From: Pachyseris speciosa | Lineage: Eukaryota; Cnidaria; Anthozoa; Scleractinia; Pachyseridae | Assembly: GCA_016490735.1 (NCBI GenBank) | Contig: JAEMWC010000136.1 | Coordinates: 382,001-446,000 of the forward strand | DNA length: 64,000 bases | Direction of reading: 5' to 3' | Part shown: in pieces, positions 1 through 11,097 of the stretch | Layout: every line of letters begins with the position of its first letter | How positions within the stretch are numbered: the stretch's first letter is position 1 | The notes under the pieces: model-generated | Database searches by the model: none | Told to the model about the DNA's origin: nothing | The model's input: only the letters and a program-made list of their open reading frames with translations | Made by a program: the position numbers and the translations under genes

Positions 1-1458
1 TATGATGCTGCTCCTATTTTGTTATCTTGACCATCTGGTTTAAAATTACTTTCGAAAGGAAGGCTGATCGTTTGCCCCATGAAAAATATACCATAAATCC
101 TCCATTTAACACCCCCTTCTCAAATAAACCCCCCATTTCAGAGGAAGAAAGTTATTAAGCTGCCAATCTCTTTTAAGCCCCCTCCTCTCCCCCCTTATTC
201 CACATAACCAAGTTAATAAATAATAGACTCAATAGACTGCATTTGTAATTAATCACGACTGTAACACTTTATGTGACTGATCTAGTACGGTTTATTCACT
301 AGCTGAATGTTCAGATTTGTGTTTGATCTTCGGCTGCATGACCTCCAACTTCATGTGCTTGAGCTTTTCCACCTTGCTTTCTAGTTCTTTATGGAGAATT
401 CATACCATCTTTTGGTTGTTTGAAAAAGCAAGGTTCCCAAGAAAAAAACAAAATTAATATGTTGAGGGAAGAGGTACAAAGTTCAGTTGGTTGGTGACCC
501 TCCCCTTTTTGGTTACATAAAATTTAATGACCCTCTCCCCATTTGCACCCTCTCTCTCTCTCTCTCTAATCAATGATAGGTCTTGCTATTACAAAATTTT
601 AATTAAAGCTTAAGCTTAACAAAGTGAAATGGCCTTCCGCTTACGGTAGGCCAGGACCTCAAGCTTATCGCATGAAGAACTTGGAAGTACGGAAGGACAT
701 CACTTGATCACCAATTCGGTCATTCTTGACATTTATTCCGTATATATGAAAGTCTCTTCTTCTTCCTGGTGGGCCCACCTCCTTTGAGATTGAAGATTCT
801 TGTGAGCGTATGTCCCTGCGTGAGTGTATATCCCTGCAGTCTGATCCTGTAGGTATGTGCATCCGGCAAAGGTTTGAACTTGTACCAACCGAAGCACTTT
901 TCTTCGCACCGATTTCATAAGGAATTTTACGGATTTCGTCGGCCGCTATCTTTGTTTAATTAGCAACCGAGCCAAACAATGTCGGCAGTGTCCTCCCCTC
1001 CCCTGCAAGGTGTTTTTGTCCGGTATTCAATTTTTGATTTTCATCGAAGACCAAAATTGAAATGGGGATTTTGATTTCCAGTTTCTCACACGTGAGCGGT
1101 GTGTTCTATATTCATTCAATGAGAAAAAGATGTAGAGTACGAGGGATTCAATTTTTCTAACAATAGATTTTTAGAATAATGGTGGCAAGTTTCGTTTTCG
1201 AATTAGACGGAAAATAAGAAAATCGAAAAAAGGAAAGTCGTTTTTATTTTTTGTTTCGTTAGAAAACGAGGAAAATTAAAAACAGATCTGGACAGTGATT
1301 TTTCTTTAATTCGACAATCAAAACTATTGATTTCAATTTTGATTTTTCCTTTTCTAATTTTGTTAAAAATGGAATGAATGGAAGGTGCAGGGAAATTGAT
1401 TTTAATTTTAAATTCTTAATGTTGGATGAAAATCAAATGGACGAAAACCACACGGACC
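1..1458. mobile_element. Long-TIR element X, right part (left end outside window)
   Basis: Bases 1-565 match 8478-9062, and 575-1458 is one of five copies of a shared arm ending ...CCACACGGACC. The arm has the same order as the right arm of element Z. No transposase is visible. The arm carries a frameshifted copy of the 95-codon ORF (about 945 down to 665, minus strand). Confidence 0.75.
292..399 (-). pseudogene. Lysine-rich coiled-coil ORF fragment in element X
   Basis: A 35-codon open frame ending in TAA, containing KELESKVEKLKHMKLEVMQP, likely helical. The same frame with the same stop recurs at 8885-8778 in element Z. All four residue differences I see between copies are replacements, which gives no sign of purifying selection. 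I do not recognise the parent gene. Confidence 0.35.
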
Positions 1459-1721
1459 CAGCACGGTAAAGCACTGGCCAGCCCACCTAACCGGGCTGGA
1501 AAACCTCATATAAAAAGGCCCTAAGTATCAGGCGATATTCCGCGCGATTTCGGATCACCGGCACAAAAATATCGTAACGATTATTATTCGCTGAGCTCAG
1601 CAAAGTATAGGAAGCCGCAAGCTTTGGACAGATCGATGCAAAACTGCACACATGATACATGAAAACCGAAAATCTTCTTTTGGCAATGAACAACACGCTT
1701 GCAAATTGCAACTTTTAAAAT

Positions 1722-2372
1722 TCAAAGTCGACTTATGTACTTCAGTGAATATTGGCTGATTTTTCTTTTCAGGCGACAGAACAGTTGTAAAGTCCTGGCT
1801 AAACCCCGGGATAAACGATCAAACATTTTCGTAGTAACGCGTCCCAGAAACATCGATCGTGTTGGACGAAAATGTTTCATCGTATAGCATCTGAGCCTAT
1901 AAACATTATGACAGCAAATACGTAGCAAAGTTGCGAAATGATAACAAAAAAGACAACTACTATTAAAACAGGAAAAAGTTCTATAATGAAGCTGATGCTG
2001 CGTATAAAATAAACCTACCCATATTCCACACCAAATGCCGAAATAACCATGACCAGTCCAAAAATAACCGTGAATACGATCGACGATTCCAAACACGAAC
2101 AGCAGTGTTCCAGTGACGATATGTGCTAACGCAAGGAGCCTAGCAGACTTGAGATTTCTCGGTATGTTGTCCGCCATGACGAAGCTTGTTTCTCTGTCCC
2201 CGTCAAATATATTGGATATTGATGTTTGTATGTATAATAATCGCTCCCGCCGCCATTTTGAATACATTACGAGGTTAACCGTGAAACACTGGGAGAAAGG
2301 CAGACAGAAATGATAACGATGATGATAACGCGTTTTGCGTTCAGTTATTCTTGGTTTTTCACATGACGTCAT
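1722..2372 (-). pseudogene. MS4A/CD20-like four-transmembrane gene fragment
   Basis: An open frame of 216 codons contains MADNIPRNLKSARLLALAHI, then a hydrophobic segment (VTGTLLFVFGIVD) and GYFGIWCGIWVG. A Lys/Arg-leading first helix followed by a G-x-IWcGIW second helix is typical of MS4A/CD20-type tetraspanning proteins. A GTAGGT follows IWCGIW (about 2022), a plausible splice donor, so the rest of the ORF is probably intron read-through. A decayed copy of the same exon is at 11398-11490. Whether this fragment is expressed is unknown; other tetraspan families are possible. Confidence 0.4.
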
Positions 2373-2940
2373 AAAAAACTAAAATTCAACAGCCCCATCA
2401 GCATGGCATAGCTAATGCTCAGGCTGAAGTATGGTCCGTGTGGTTTTCGTCCATTTGATTTTTATCCAGTATTAAAAATTGAAAATCAAAATCAATTTTC
2501 GTGCACCTTCCATTCATTCCATTTTTAACAAAATTGAAAAGGAAAGATCAAAATTGAAATCAATAGTTTTGATTGTCGAATTAAAGAAAAATCACTGTCC
2601 AGATCTGTTTTTAATTTTCCTCGTTTTCTAACGAAACAAAAAATAAAAACGACTTTCCTTTTTTCGATTTTCTTATTTTCCGTCTAATTCGAAAACGAAA
2701 CTTGCCACCATTATTCTGAAAATCTATTGTTAGAAAAATTGAATCCCTCGTACTCTACATCTTTTTCTCATTGAATGAATATAGAACACACCGCTCACGT
2801 GTGAGAAACTGGAAATCAAAATCCCCATTTCAATTTTGGTCTTCGATGAAAATCAAAAATTGAATACCGGACAAAAACACCTTGCAGGGGAGAGGAGGAC
2901 ACTGCCGACATTGTTAGGCTCGGTTGCTAAGTAAACAAAG

Positions 2941-3206
2941 ATGGCGGCCGACGAAAGCCGTAAAATTCCTTATGAAATCGGTGCGAAGAAAAGTGCTTCG
3001 GTTGGTACAAGTTCAAACCTTTGCCGATGCACATACCTACAGGATCAGACTGCAGGGACATACGCTCACAAGAATCTTCCATCTCAAAGGAGGTGGGCCC
3101 ACAAGGAAGAAGAAGAGACTTTAATATATACGGAATAAATGTCAAGAATGACCGAATTGGTGAGCAAGTGATGTCCTTCCGTACTTCCAAGTTCTTCATG
3201 CGATAA
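2941..3206 (+). pseudogene. Frameshifted copy of the MAADESRKIPYE ORF (element Y, left arm)
   Basis: Starts ATGGCGGCCGACGAAAGCC and reads MAADESRKIPYEIGAKKSAS before changing frame. The later part (GINVKNDRIGEQVMSFRTSK) is open in another frame. Compared with the intact copies it has lost the 'M(R)IP' and 'HSRRDIRS' stretches. Confidence 0.5.
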
Positions 3207-3630
3207 GCTTGAAGTCCTGGCCTACTGTAAGCGTGAGGCCATTTTCACTTTGTTAAGCTTAAGCTTTAATCAAAATTTTGTAATAGCAAGACCTATCATT
3301 GATTAGAGTTAGCAGTAGTTTAAACTTTAATAATGATCAACCTGAAAACCCAATAACCATACATGTATGTTAACTATTGCATAGAAAGTGGTCTTTACAT
3401 ATCAAACAAAACATCTTATATCTAAACGTTCTTGAAGATTTTCTGTTAGGACCAACTAATCCACACATATTAATGTTGGAAAGTGTAAATTAATCAAGCC
3501 CACATTACACCCCTCAATGGAGCATCACAATATTTAAGGTTTAGTCACCAAGCCTTCACTATCTTCCCCAGAGAGACTTTCATCTGCATCCTTTCTTCCA
3601 TAAAACCTTCTACTGATAGTCTTGTGCTGT

Positions 3631-3967
3631 TGTAATGCACATGTCATTGGCTGCCCTGTGGGTTGACCCCAGGCATACTAGGGAGATATGTGGGGGAATA
3701 CAGGGAGATGGATGGGATTCTTTGCCCAAGGGTAGGGGAAAATCTTGGCATTGTTTTACTATCAAAGATTAGGGGGTGGGGGAATTCACAAGTTTGAAAA
3801 GGATGTCACAGGGATTTTCAGGTGAGAGACACCCCACCCAGGGGACTTTGTCTTGAGAGATTCCCCAACCCCCTCGGGGAATTCCTCAAGTTTGCTTGAC
3901 TGATTTTACAATCCCCCTGGTTGCCCAGGGGTCGACCCCACGGGGAAGCCGATGACACGTGCATAAT
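3631..3967. mobile_element. MITE with TIR ATGCACATGTCATTGGC (copy 1)
   Basis: Ends are inverted: ATGCACATGTCATTGGCT at the left and GCCGATGACACGTGCATAAT at the right, each continuing into the CCC(T)GGGG-type inner repeat, for about 40 bp. Copies lie at 6990-7322 and, split by another MITE, at 57905-58772. Confidence 0.65.
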
Positions 3968-4374
3968 GGCTCTTTCTGTCAAGTGACCATTCTCAACCAT
4001 TTTTGTCAGCCACCTGGCCTGTCTAACTGAAAGGCTTGCAAGAGATTCTACATTCACATTGTCAATAACATCTGAATTTAATCCTGCTGACAAAAGCTGA
4101 TGAAGCAGTTTAAAATTTTGACTTTATCTCTGTTGTTTCCTATTTTTGCTCTTCCTTTTGTCCTATTTCTGTGATCTACAGTAACACTCTTTCTATTATG
4201 AACTGCACAAGGTAAAAGTTGATCTTGTTCAATAATCCTGTCATATCTTTTAACGTGGGGAGGGTCATAACAATTTTGGGTCATACAAGCCCAGGGGGTG
4301 GGGGGGGGGGCACTAAAAACATTTTACACAGGGAGGCTCTGCCCCGCGGTCCAACCTCTTACCCTTTTGTATAC

Positions 4375-4500
4375 CGTTTTTGACAGAAAAGGTACCCCTT
4401 TCATATTCCATTTCTTGCAGCCAAGAAATGGAATGAACTATCAAATGACACTGACATTAGAATAAAAGTAGGCACCAATGAAATTGTAAACAAAATTAGA
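4375..4500 (+). pseudogene. LINE reverse transcriptase C-terminal remnant (copy in Y)
   Basis: Encodes an AAKKWNELSND-type stretch typical of the C-terminal end of jockey/CR1 reverse transcriptases (xxxWNxLP). It is cut off by the foldback MITE at 4504. The fuller version is in element Z. Confidence 0.5.
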
Positions 4501-4507
4501 TCTTTAA

Positions 4508-4919
4508 AGTGCAACTAACCCCAAAATATTTTTTTCGCTTAAATAAATCTTTACACCAGTTCGAAACACACCGCGCCTTTTTTAACCAAATCTTGTCTTT
4601 TTATAGGCTGTAAAAGTTACGAATCATCTGTCCCACGACCGAGCTAGTAAGGGGCATGGGTCTATTCCTTACATGACGTCAAAAACTGCTTTGCATGCAT
4701 GTTTACAAAGACTTAATGCGATGGAAATCGGTTTGTGACGTCATGTAAGGAATAGACCCATGCCCCTTACTAGCTCGGTCGTGGGACAGATGATTCGTAA
4801 CTTTTACAGCCTATAAAAAGACAAGATTTGGTTTAAAAAGGCGCAAAAAGGCGCGGTGTGTTTCGAACTGGTGTAAAGATTTATTTAAGCGAAAAAAATA
4901 TTTTGGGGTTAGTTGCACT
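4508..4919. mobile_element. Foldback MITE with TTAA target duplication
   Basis: Arms of about 180 bp are near-perfect inverted copies, starting AGTGCAACTAACCCC and ending GGGGTTAGTTGCACT, with a short loop around GCATGCATG. TTAA stands directly outside both ends (4504-4507 and 4920-4923). A remnant of the same end is at about 56570-56660. Confidence 0.8.
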
Positions 4920-4965
4920 TTAACAAAGTGAAATGACCTTATGCTTATGGTAGGCCAGGACCTCA

Positions 4966-5256
4966 AGCTTGTCGCATGAAGTACTTGGAAGTACGGAAGA
5001 AGGACATCACTTGATCACCAATTCGGTCATTCTTGACATTTATTCCGTATATTTTTAAGTCTCTTCTTCTTCCTGGTGGGCCCACCTCCTTGGATAGTGA
5101 AGATTCCTGTGAGCGTATATCCCTGCGTGAGTGTATATCCCTGCAGTCTGATCCCGTAGGTATGTGCATCCGGCAAAGGTTTGAACTTGTACCAACCGAA
5201 GCATTTTTCTTCGCACCGATTTCATAAGGAATTTTACGGATTTCGTCGGCCGCCAT
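4966..5256 (-). CDS. Hypothetical 97-residue ORF in element Y right arm
   Basis: Intact frame starting MAADEIRKIPYEIGAKKNAS, with an AAGATGGCGGCC start context. Arg- and Ser-rich middle (HSRRDIRSQESSLSKEVGP) and a C-terminus GINVKNDRIGDQVMSFFRTS. I recognise no domain. It is one of five copies carried by the arm; two are unbroken. It may be a captured first exon, since a GAG/GTGGGC splice donor consensus lies inside it. Confidence 0.45.
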
Positions 5257-6277
5257 CTTTGTTTACTTAGCAACCGAGCCTAACAATGTCGGCAGTGTAC
5301 CCTCCCTGCCCTCCCCTGCAAGGTGTTTTTGTCCGGTATTCAATTTTTGATTTTCATCGAAGACCAAAATTGAACTGGGGATTTTGATTTCCAGTTTCCC
5401 ACACGCGAGCGGTGTGTTCTATATTCATTCAATGAGAGAAAGATCTAGAGTACGAGGGATTCAATTTTTATAACAATAGATTTTCAGAATAATGGTGGCA
5501 ATTTTCGTTTTTGATTTAGACGGAAAATAAGAAAATCGAAAAAAGGAAAGTCGTTTTTAGTTTTTGTTTCGTTAGAAAACGACGAAAATTAAATACAGGT
5601 CTCGACAGTGATTTTTCTTTAATTTGTCACTCAAAACTATTGATTTCAATTTTTATTTTTCCCTTTTCAATTTTGTTAAAAATGGAATGACTGGAAGGTG
5701 CACGGAAATTGATTTTGATTTTCAATTTTTAATACTGTATGAAAATCAAATGGACGAAAACCACACAGGTCCGTGTGGTTTTCGTCCATTTGATTTTCAT
5801 TCAGTATTGAAAATTGAAAATCAAAATCAATTTCTGTACAACTACCATTCATTCCATTTTTAACAAAATTAAAAAAAGAAAACTCAAAATTGAAATTAAT
5901 ATTTTTGATTGTCGAATTAAAGAAAAATCACTGTCGAGATCTGTTTTTAATTTTCGTTGTTTTCTAACGAAACAAAAAATAAAAACGACTTTCCTTTTTT
6001 CGATTTTCTTATTTTCCATCTAAATTGTAAACGAAAATTGCCACCATTATTCTAAAAATCTATTGTTAGAAAAATTGAATCCCTCGTAATCTAGATCTTT
6101 CTCTTATTGAATGAATATAGAACACACCGCTCACGTGTGAGAAACTGGAAATCAAAACCCCATTTCAATTTTGGTCTTCCATGAAAATCAAAAATTGAAT
6201 ACCGGACAAAAACACCTTGCAGGGGAGGGGAGGGTACACTGCCGACATTGCTAGGCTCGGTTGCTAAGTAAACAAAG

Positions 6278-6565
6278 ATGGCGGCCGACAAAAGCCGTAA
6301 AATTCCTTATGAAATCGGTGCGAAGAAAAGTGCTTCGGTTGGTACAAGTTCAAACCTTTGCCGGATGCGCATACCTACAGGATCAGACTGCAGGGATATG
6401 CACTCACGCAGGGATATACGCTCACAAGAATCTTCACTCTCGAAGGAGGTGGGCCCACTAGGAAGAAGAAGAGACTTTAATATATACGGAATAAATGTCA
6501 AGAATGACCGAATTGGTGAGCAAGTGATGCCCTTCTTCTGTACTTCCAAGTACTTCATGCGATAA
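6278..6565 (+). CDS. Hypothetical 95-residue ORF in element Z left arm
   Basis: Intact frame, MAADKSRKIPYEIGAKKSAS to FFCTSKYFMR. The upstream sequence CTAAGTAAACAAAGATGGCGGCC combines a Kozak-like start with a YY1-like AAGATGGCGGC motif, as often seen at metazoan promoters. The frame is conserved in the 4966-5256 copy. No known domain is visible. Confidence 0.45.
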   Translation: MAADKSRKIPYEIGAKKSASVGTSSNLCRMRIPTGSDCRDMHSRRDIRSQESSLSKEVGPLGRRRDFNIYGINVKNDRIGEQVMPFFCTSKYFMR

Positions 6566-6989
6566 GCTCGAGGTCCTGGCCTACCGTAAGCATAAGGCCA
6601 TTTCACTTTGTTAAGCTTAAGCTTTAATTAAAATTTTGTAATAGCAAGACCTATCATTGAGTAGAGTTAGCATTAATAATGATCAACCTGAACAACCCAA
6701 CAACTCTACATGTACATTAACTATTGCATATAAAGTGGTCTTTGCATATCAAACAAAACATCTTATATCTAGACGTTCTTGAAAATTGTCAGGACCAACT
6801 AATCCACACATATTAATGGCAAAGTGTAAATTAATCAAGCCCACATTACACCCCTCAATGGAGCATCACAATATTTAAGGTTTAGTCACCAAGCTGTCAC
6901 TATCTTCCCAGAGAGACTTTCATCTGTATCCAGTTCTTGCTCACTTTCTTCCATAAAACCTTCTACTGATAGTCTTGTGCTGTTGTAAT

Positions 6990-7322
6990 GCACATGTCAT
7001 TGGCTTCCCTGTGGGGTTGACCCCTGGGCATACCAGGGAGATATGTGGGGAAATACAAGGAGATGGATGGGATTCTTTGCCCAAGGGTAGGGGAAAATCT
7101 TGACATTGTGTTACGATCAAAGATTAGGGGGTGGGGAATTCACAAGTTTGAAAAGGATGTCATGGGTATTTTAAGGTGAGAGACACCCCACCCAGGGGAC
7201 TTTGTCTTGAGAGATTCCCCGACCCCTGGGGAAATTCCTCAAGTTTGCTTGACTGATTTTACAATCCCCTTGGTTGGCCCAGGGGTCGACCCCATGGGGA
7301 AGCCGATGACATGTGCATAATG
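6990..7322. mobile_element. MITE with TIR ATGCACATGTCATTGGC (copy 2)
   Basis: Same ends and interior order as 3631-3967; ends ...GCCGATGACATGTGCATAAT. It is contained in element Z at the position corresponding to copy 1 in Y, so it inserted before Y and Z diverged. Confidence 0.65.
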
Positions 7323-7756
7323 GCTCTTTCTGTCAAGTGACCATTCTGTGCCATTTTTGTCAGCCACCTGACCTGTCTAACTGAAAAGCTTGCAAGAGAT
7401 TCTACATTCACATTGTCAATAACATCTGTCTTTTAAGTCTGCTGACAAAAGCTGATGAAGCAGTTTAAAATTTGACTTTATCTCTGTTGTTTCCAATTTT
7501 GCTCTTCCTTTTGTTCTATTTCTGTGATCTACAGCAACACACTTTCTATTATGAACTGCACAAGGTAAAAGTTGATCTTGTTCAATAATCCCTGTCATAT
7601 CTTTTAGTGTGGGGAGGGTCATAACAGTTTTGGGTCATACAAGCCCGGGGGGGGGGGGGGGGAGGGGGGGCACTAAAAACATTTTACACATGGAGGCTCT
7701 GCCCTGAGGTCCAGCCCCTTACTCTTTTATATACCATTTTTGACAGAAAAGGTACC

Positions 7757-8114
7757 CCTTTCATATTCCATTTCTTGCAGCCAAGAAATGGAATGAACTA
7801 TCAAATGATACTGACTTTAGAATAAAAGTAGGCACCAATGAAATAGTAAACAAAATAAGATAGTTAAGTTTCGGGGATTAGTAAATTTGTAACATTAGTT
7901 TTTTAATAGTAATTTTGACTGTGGCAGTACTATTGTAATAATAGTTTTAATTAGTTTTAATCAGTATTTAATTTTTGATTTTATCTGATGAATTGTGTTA
8001 TTAGCGTTTAGTTGTTAGGTTTTCAAAAGTTATTAGGTGAAATACCTGTAAACTAGCTCTCAGGCTAAGTGTATATCCACGTTAAATAAAGCATGATGAT
8101 GATGATGATACCTT
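7757..8114 (+). mobile_element. LINE 3' end (RT C-terminus, 3' UTR, GAT tail)
   Basis: An open frame reads IPFLAAKKWNELSNDTDFRI then VGTNEIVNKIR and TAG at 7861-7863. This is the WN-L region at the end of CR1/jockey-type reverse transcriptases. An AT-rich 3' UTR follows, ending AAATAAAGCATGATGATGATGATGA. The element is heavily 5' truncated. Confidence 0.6.
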
Positions 8115-8777
8115 GCATTGACAAATGGTACCCCTTTCATATACCTTCCACTGGAACAGTACAGTCATAAGGTATGTGTTCATAATATTTTAATGAAAGG
8201 CCCTTTTAAATACCTAAATGACAGATTTCCCTTCCCTTTCATATACTTCAAGTTGTGAAATCCCTACCCTTTCATATACCTGAACCATGAAAAAGGTACC
8301 CCTTTCGAGCGGAGCCTCCCCATATAGGCCATTATAGGGAGTACCCTCCCTCCCCAGGCGTACAAGGGGGATGGTTACAGTTTTTTCTGCAGGAAATTGG
8401 GGGAGGGCATAAAAAAAATTTCACCTGGGGAAAAAAATTGCACCAGCCCCCCCTCTCTAATAAATGACAGGTCCCTAATTACTTTTATGATGCTGCTCCT
8501 ATTTTGTTCTCTTGGCCATCTGGTGTAAAATTACTTTTGAAAGGAAGGCCTATCGTTTACCCCATGAAAAATATACCATAAATCGTCCATTAAACACCCC
8601 CTCTCTCAAATAAGCCCCCTGTTTTAGCGGAAGAAAGTTATTAAGCTGCCCATCTCTTTTAAGCCCCCTCCCTCCCCCCTTATTCCACATAACCAAGTTA
8701 ATAAATAATAGACTCAATAGACTGCATTTGTAAATAATCACGACTGTAACACTTTATGTGGACTGATCCAGTATGGT

Positions 8778-8885
8778 TTATTCACTAGGTGAAAGTTCAG
8801 ATTTGTTTTTGATCTTCGGCTGCATGACCTCCAACTTCATGTGCTTGAGCTTTTCCACCTTTCTTTCTAGTTCTTTATGCAGAAT
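8778..8885 (-). pseudogene. Lysine-rich coiled-coil ORF fragment in element Z
   Basis: Second copy of the 35-codon frame (KELERKVEKLKHMKLEVMQP, stop TAA). It lies downstream, in transcription direction, of the MAADES-type ORF in the same arm, so the two could be first and last exons of one captured gene; that link is speculation. Confidence 0.35.
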
Positions 8886-9159
8886 TCATACCATTTTTTG
8901 GTTGTTTGAAAAAGCAGGGTTCCCAAGAAAAAACAAAATTTATATGTTGAGGGGAGAGGTACAAAGTTCAGTTCCACTTTGGAATTTTTGATGACCCTCC
9001 CCTTTTTGGTTACATAAAATTTAATGACCCTCCCCCATTTGCACCACCACCCCCCCCTCTCTAATCAATGATAGGTCTTGCTATTACAAAATTTTAATTA
9101 AAGCTTAAGCTTAACAAAGTGAAATGGCCTTACGCTTACGGTAGGCCAGGACCTCAAGC

Positions 9160-9436
9160 TTATCGCATGAAGTACTTGGAAGTACAGAAGAAGGGCATCA
9201 CTTGCTCACCAATTCGGTCATTCTTGACATTTATTCCGTATATATTAAAGTCTCTTCTTCTTCCTGGTGGGCCCACCTCCTTCGAGAGTGAAGATTCTTG
9301 TGAGCGTATATCCCTGCGTGAGTGCATATCCCTGCAGTCTGATCCTGTAGGTATGCGCATCCGGCAAAGGTTTGAACTTGTACCAACCGAAGCACTTTTC
9401 TTCGCACCGATTTCATAAGGAATTTTACGGCTTTCG
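9160..9436 (-). pseudogene. 95-codon ORF interrupted near its start by an insertion (element Z right arm)
   Basis: The frame RKIPYEIGAKKSASVGTSSN to FFCTSKYFMR is intact, but the first codons (ATGGCGGCCGACG) are displaced to about 9590-9600 by a short inserted element. Confidence 0.5.
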
Positions 9437-9440
9437 TCGG

Positions 9441-9590
9441 CTCATCCTCGGTGTAAGAACCTGTGACTCTCACGAGTGACGTAAAACAAAGAAAACAAAG
9501 AAGCCCAAACAATACTGCCTAGGAAAATAATAGCGATAAAACAAAGAAAAACTTCACAGGTTCTTACACCGAGGTAAACCCCTTTCGTCG
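9441..9590. mobile_element. Short inverted-repeat insertion with about 11-bp target duplication
   Basis: CTCGGTGTAAGAACCTGTGA near the left and its exact inverse TCACAGGTTCTTACACCGAG near the right flank an AAACAAAGAAAAC-rich core. CTTTCGTCGGC occurs on both sides (9430-9440 and about 9581-9591), and the other arms have it only once, which fits a target duplication. A relative lies at about 59140-59260. Confidence 0.65.
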
Positions 9591-10109
9591 GCCGCCATCT
9601 TTGTTTACTTAGCAACCGAGCCTAACAATGTCGGCAGTGTACGCTCCCCTCCCCTGCAAGGTGTTTTTGTACGGTATTCAATTTTTGATTTTCATGGAAG
9701 ACCAAAATTGAAATGGGGATATTGATTTCCAGTTTTTCACACGTGAGCGGTGTGTTCTATATTCATTCAATGAGAGAAAGATCTCGAGTACGAGGGATTC
9801 GATTTTTCTAACAATAGATTTTTAGAATAATGGTGGCAATTTTCGTTTTTGATTTGGACGGAAAATAAGAAAATCGAAAAAAGGAAAGTCGTTTTTATTT
9901 TTTGTTTCGTTAGAAAACGACGAAAATTAAAAACAGATCTCGACAGTGATTTTTCTTTAATTCGACAATCAAAACTATTGATTTGAATTTTGAGTTTTCC
10001 CTTTTCAATTTTGTTAAAAATGGAATGACTGGAAGGTGATCGGAAATTGATTTTGATTTTCAATTTTTAATACTGGATGAAAATCAAATGGACGAAAACC
10101 ACACGGACC

Positions 10110-10270
10110 CTGCTAATGCTTGGGCTCGATCTTTGCTTTGGTAGATTTTAGGGGTAATGCCCGCTACCTTGTGGCCTTAGTGCCCTTACAGTGGCTTCAG
10201 CTTACTTGATCACATTAACTTGTGAAGTATCCTTGTCACTCCAGCCACATCCCACTAGCTTTACGTTTTC
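10110..10270 (-). repeat. Dispersed repeat GGGCACTAAGGCCACAAGGTAG, copy 1
   Basis: Shares, in inverse orientation, the blocks CTGCTAATGCTTGG, GTGGCCTTAGTGCCC, GATCACATTAA and CCAGCCACATCCCAC with 11675-11940. Element Z ends exactly at its border. Flanks at 2390-2432 and 1459-1480 hold related pieces (CATCAGCATGG...AATGCTCAGGCT). Confidence 0.6.
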
Positions 10271-10500
10271 ATTGCGTGTGTAAAGAAATCTAAAATTCAA
10301 ATTGCTCTTTTTTCAAAACAAAGCACGCTACCAAGCTGAAAACATGCAAGCAGATATATTTCTAAAAACATCGATTCACCGTGTGTTTTGTAAGCCTGCA
10401 AAGCCAACATGACAAGAGAAGCGTCTATGTGAATGTTTGCAAGCTCAAAAGAGAGAAGAGAGCCTTTGAGATAGCCAAAGTAAATGTTTTCACTCGTTTC
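10270..10500. repeat. Dispersed repeat shared with 62235-62460
   Basis: Blocks such as AAACAAAGCACGCTACCAAG, GCTGAAAACATGCAAGCAGA and GTCTATGTGAATGTTTG (inverted) recur in the ADI1 intron in a different order. No coding content seen. Confidence 0.5.
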
Positions 10501-10656
10501 CGGCCGCCATATTTGTGCCCCTCAGAAGGACACTAGCATGGCGTGTCCATACTAAACTCTATAATTTTGAGATGTACATTTTGCCGAATAACTCGAGTAC
10601 GTGATATATCGCACTACAGCCCTGAGACTTGAGCATGTTGTTTATTTATTGCTATA

Positions 10657-10835
10657 GACCCTTTTCATAATGGCGCCCGACAAATTATTCTTTTATTCTT
10701 ATGATAATGAGCCCTACTAGCCTCGTCAGCATGTACAAAATTCAATAGAATTTTTTCATTAAAGTGACGTTAGTAGGGCTAATTAACACATATACAAAAG
10801 AATAATTAAAATCGTCCGCCATTATGAAAAAGGTC
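10657..10835. mobile_element. 179-bp MITE, copy 1 (TA duplication)
   Basis: Starts GACCCTTTTCATAATGGCGC and ends as its imperfect inverse (CCGCCATTATGAAAAAGGTC), flanked by TA on both sides. An inverted, nearly identical, equally long copy is at 49701-49879. TA flanks and short TIRs fit a Tc1/mariner-type nonautonomous element. Confidence 0.8.
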
Positions 10836-11097
10836 TATTCTACAATATCTCAATTTCTTGACTTTATCTACCGAATGGTTGATGATTTTTTCACTTGCGT
10901 GACTGAAAACCAAGAATTATTCTGTGTATCTTAATTTTGGGTTTCGCCGCGCTTATCGGAGTCTGAGTGTTTTTTTTTTACAAACCTCTACGCAAATACA
11001 ACTTTGAACAGAAATAAAAACGGCGTTTTCTTTTCTTCCCGGTGACTTATACTGAACACTACTTAGCAAAAATGTTAACTCAAACTAACTCGTCACT

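Larger units (their letters stand above)
2433..5767. mobile_element. Long-TIR element Y
   Basis: The left end starts GGTCCGTGTGGTTTTCGTCC and the right arm (about 4922-5767) is its inverted copy, lacking the last few bases. Arms are about 0.85 kb. The interior (3304-4500) matches 6660-7870 of element Z. A TTAA-flanked foldback MITE (4508-4919) directly abuts the right arm, so the interior has lost material compared with Z. No transposase ORF was found, so it is nonautonomous. Confidence 0.75.
5768..10109. mobile_element. Long-TIR element Z, 4.3 kb
   Basis: Begins GGTCCGTGTGG and ends CCACACGGACC with inverted arms of about 0.9 kb (5768-6665 and 9065-10109). The interior holds a MITE (6990-7322), a LINE 3' end (about 7757-8114) and CCCCTTTCATATACC-type short repeats (8115-8300). 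The right arm is enlarged by a 130-150 bp insertion at 9441-9590. No transposase frame was found. Confidence 0.8.
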
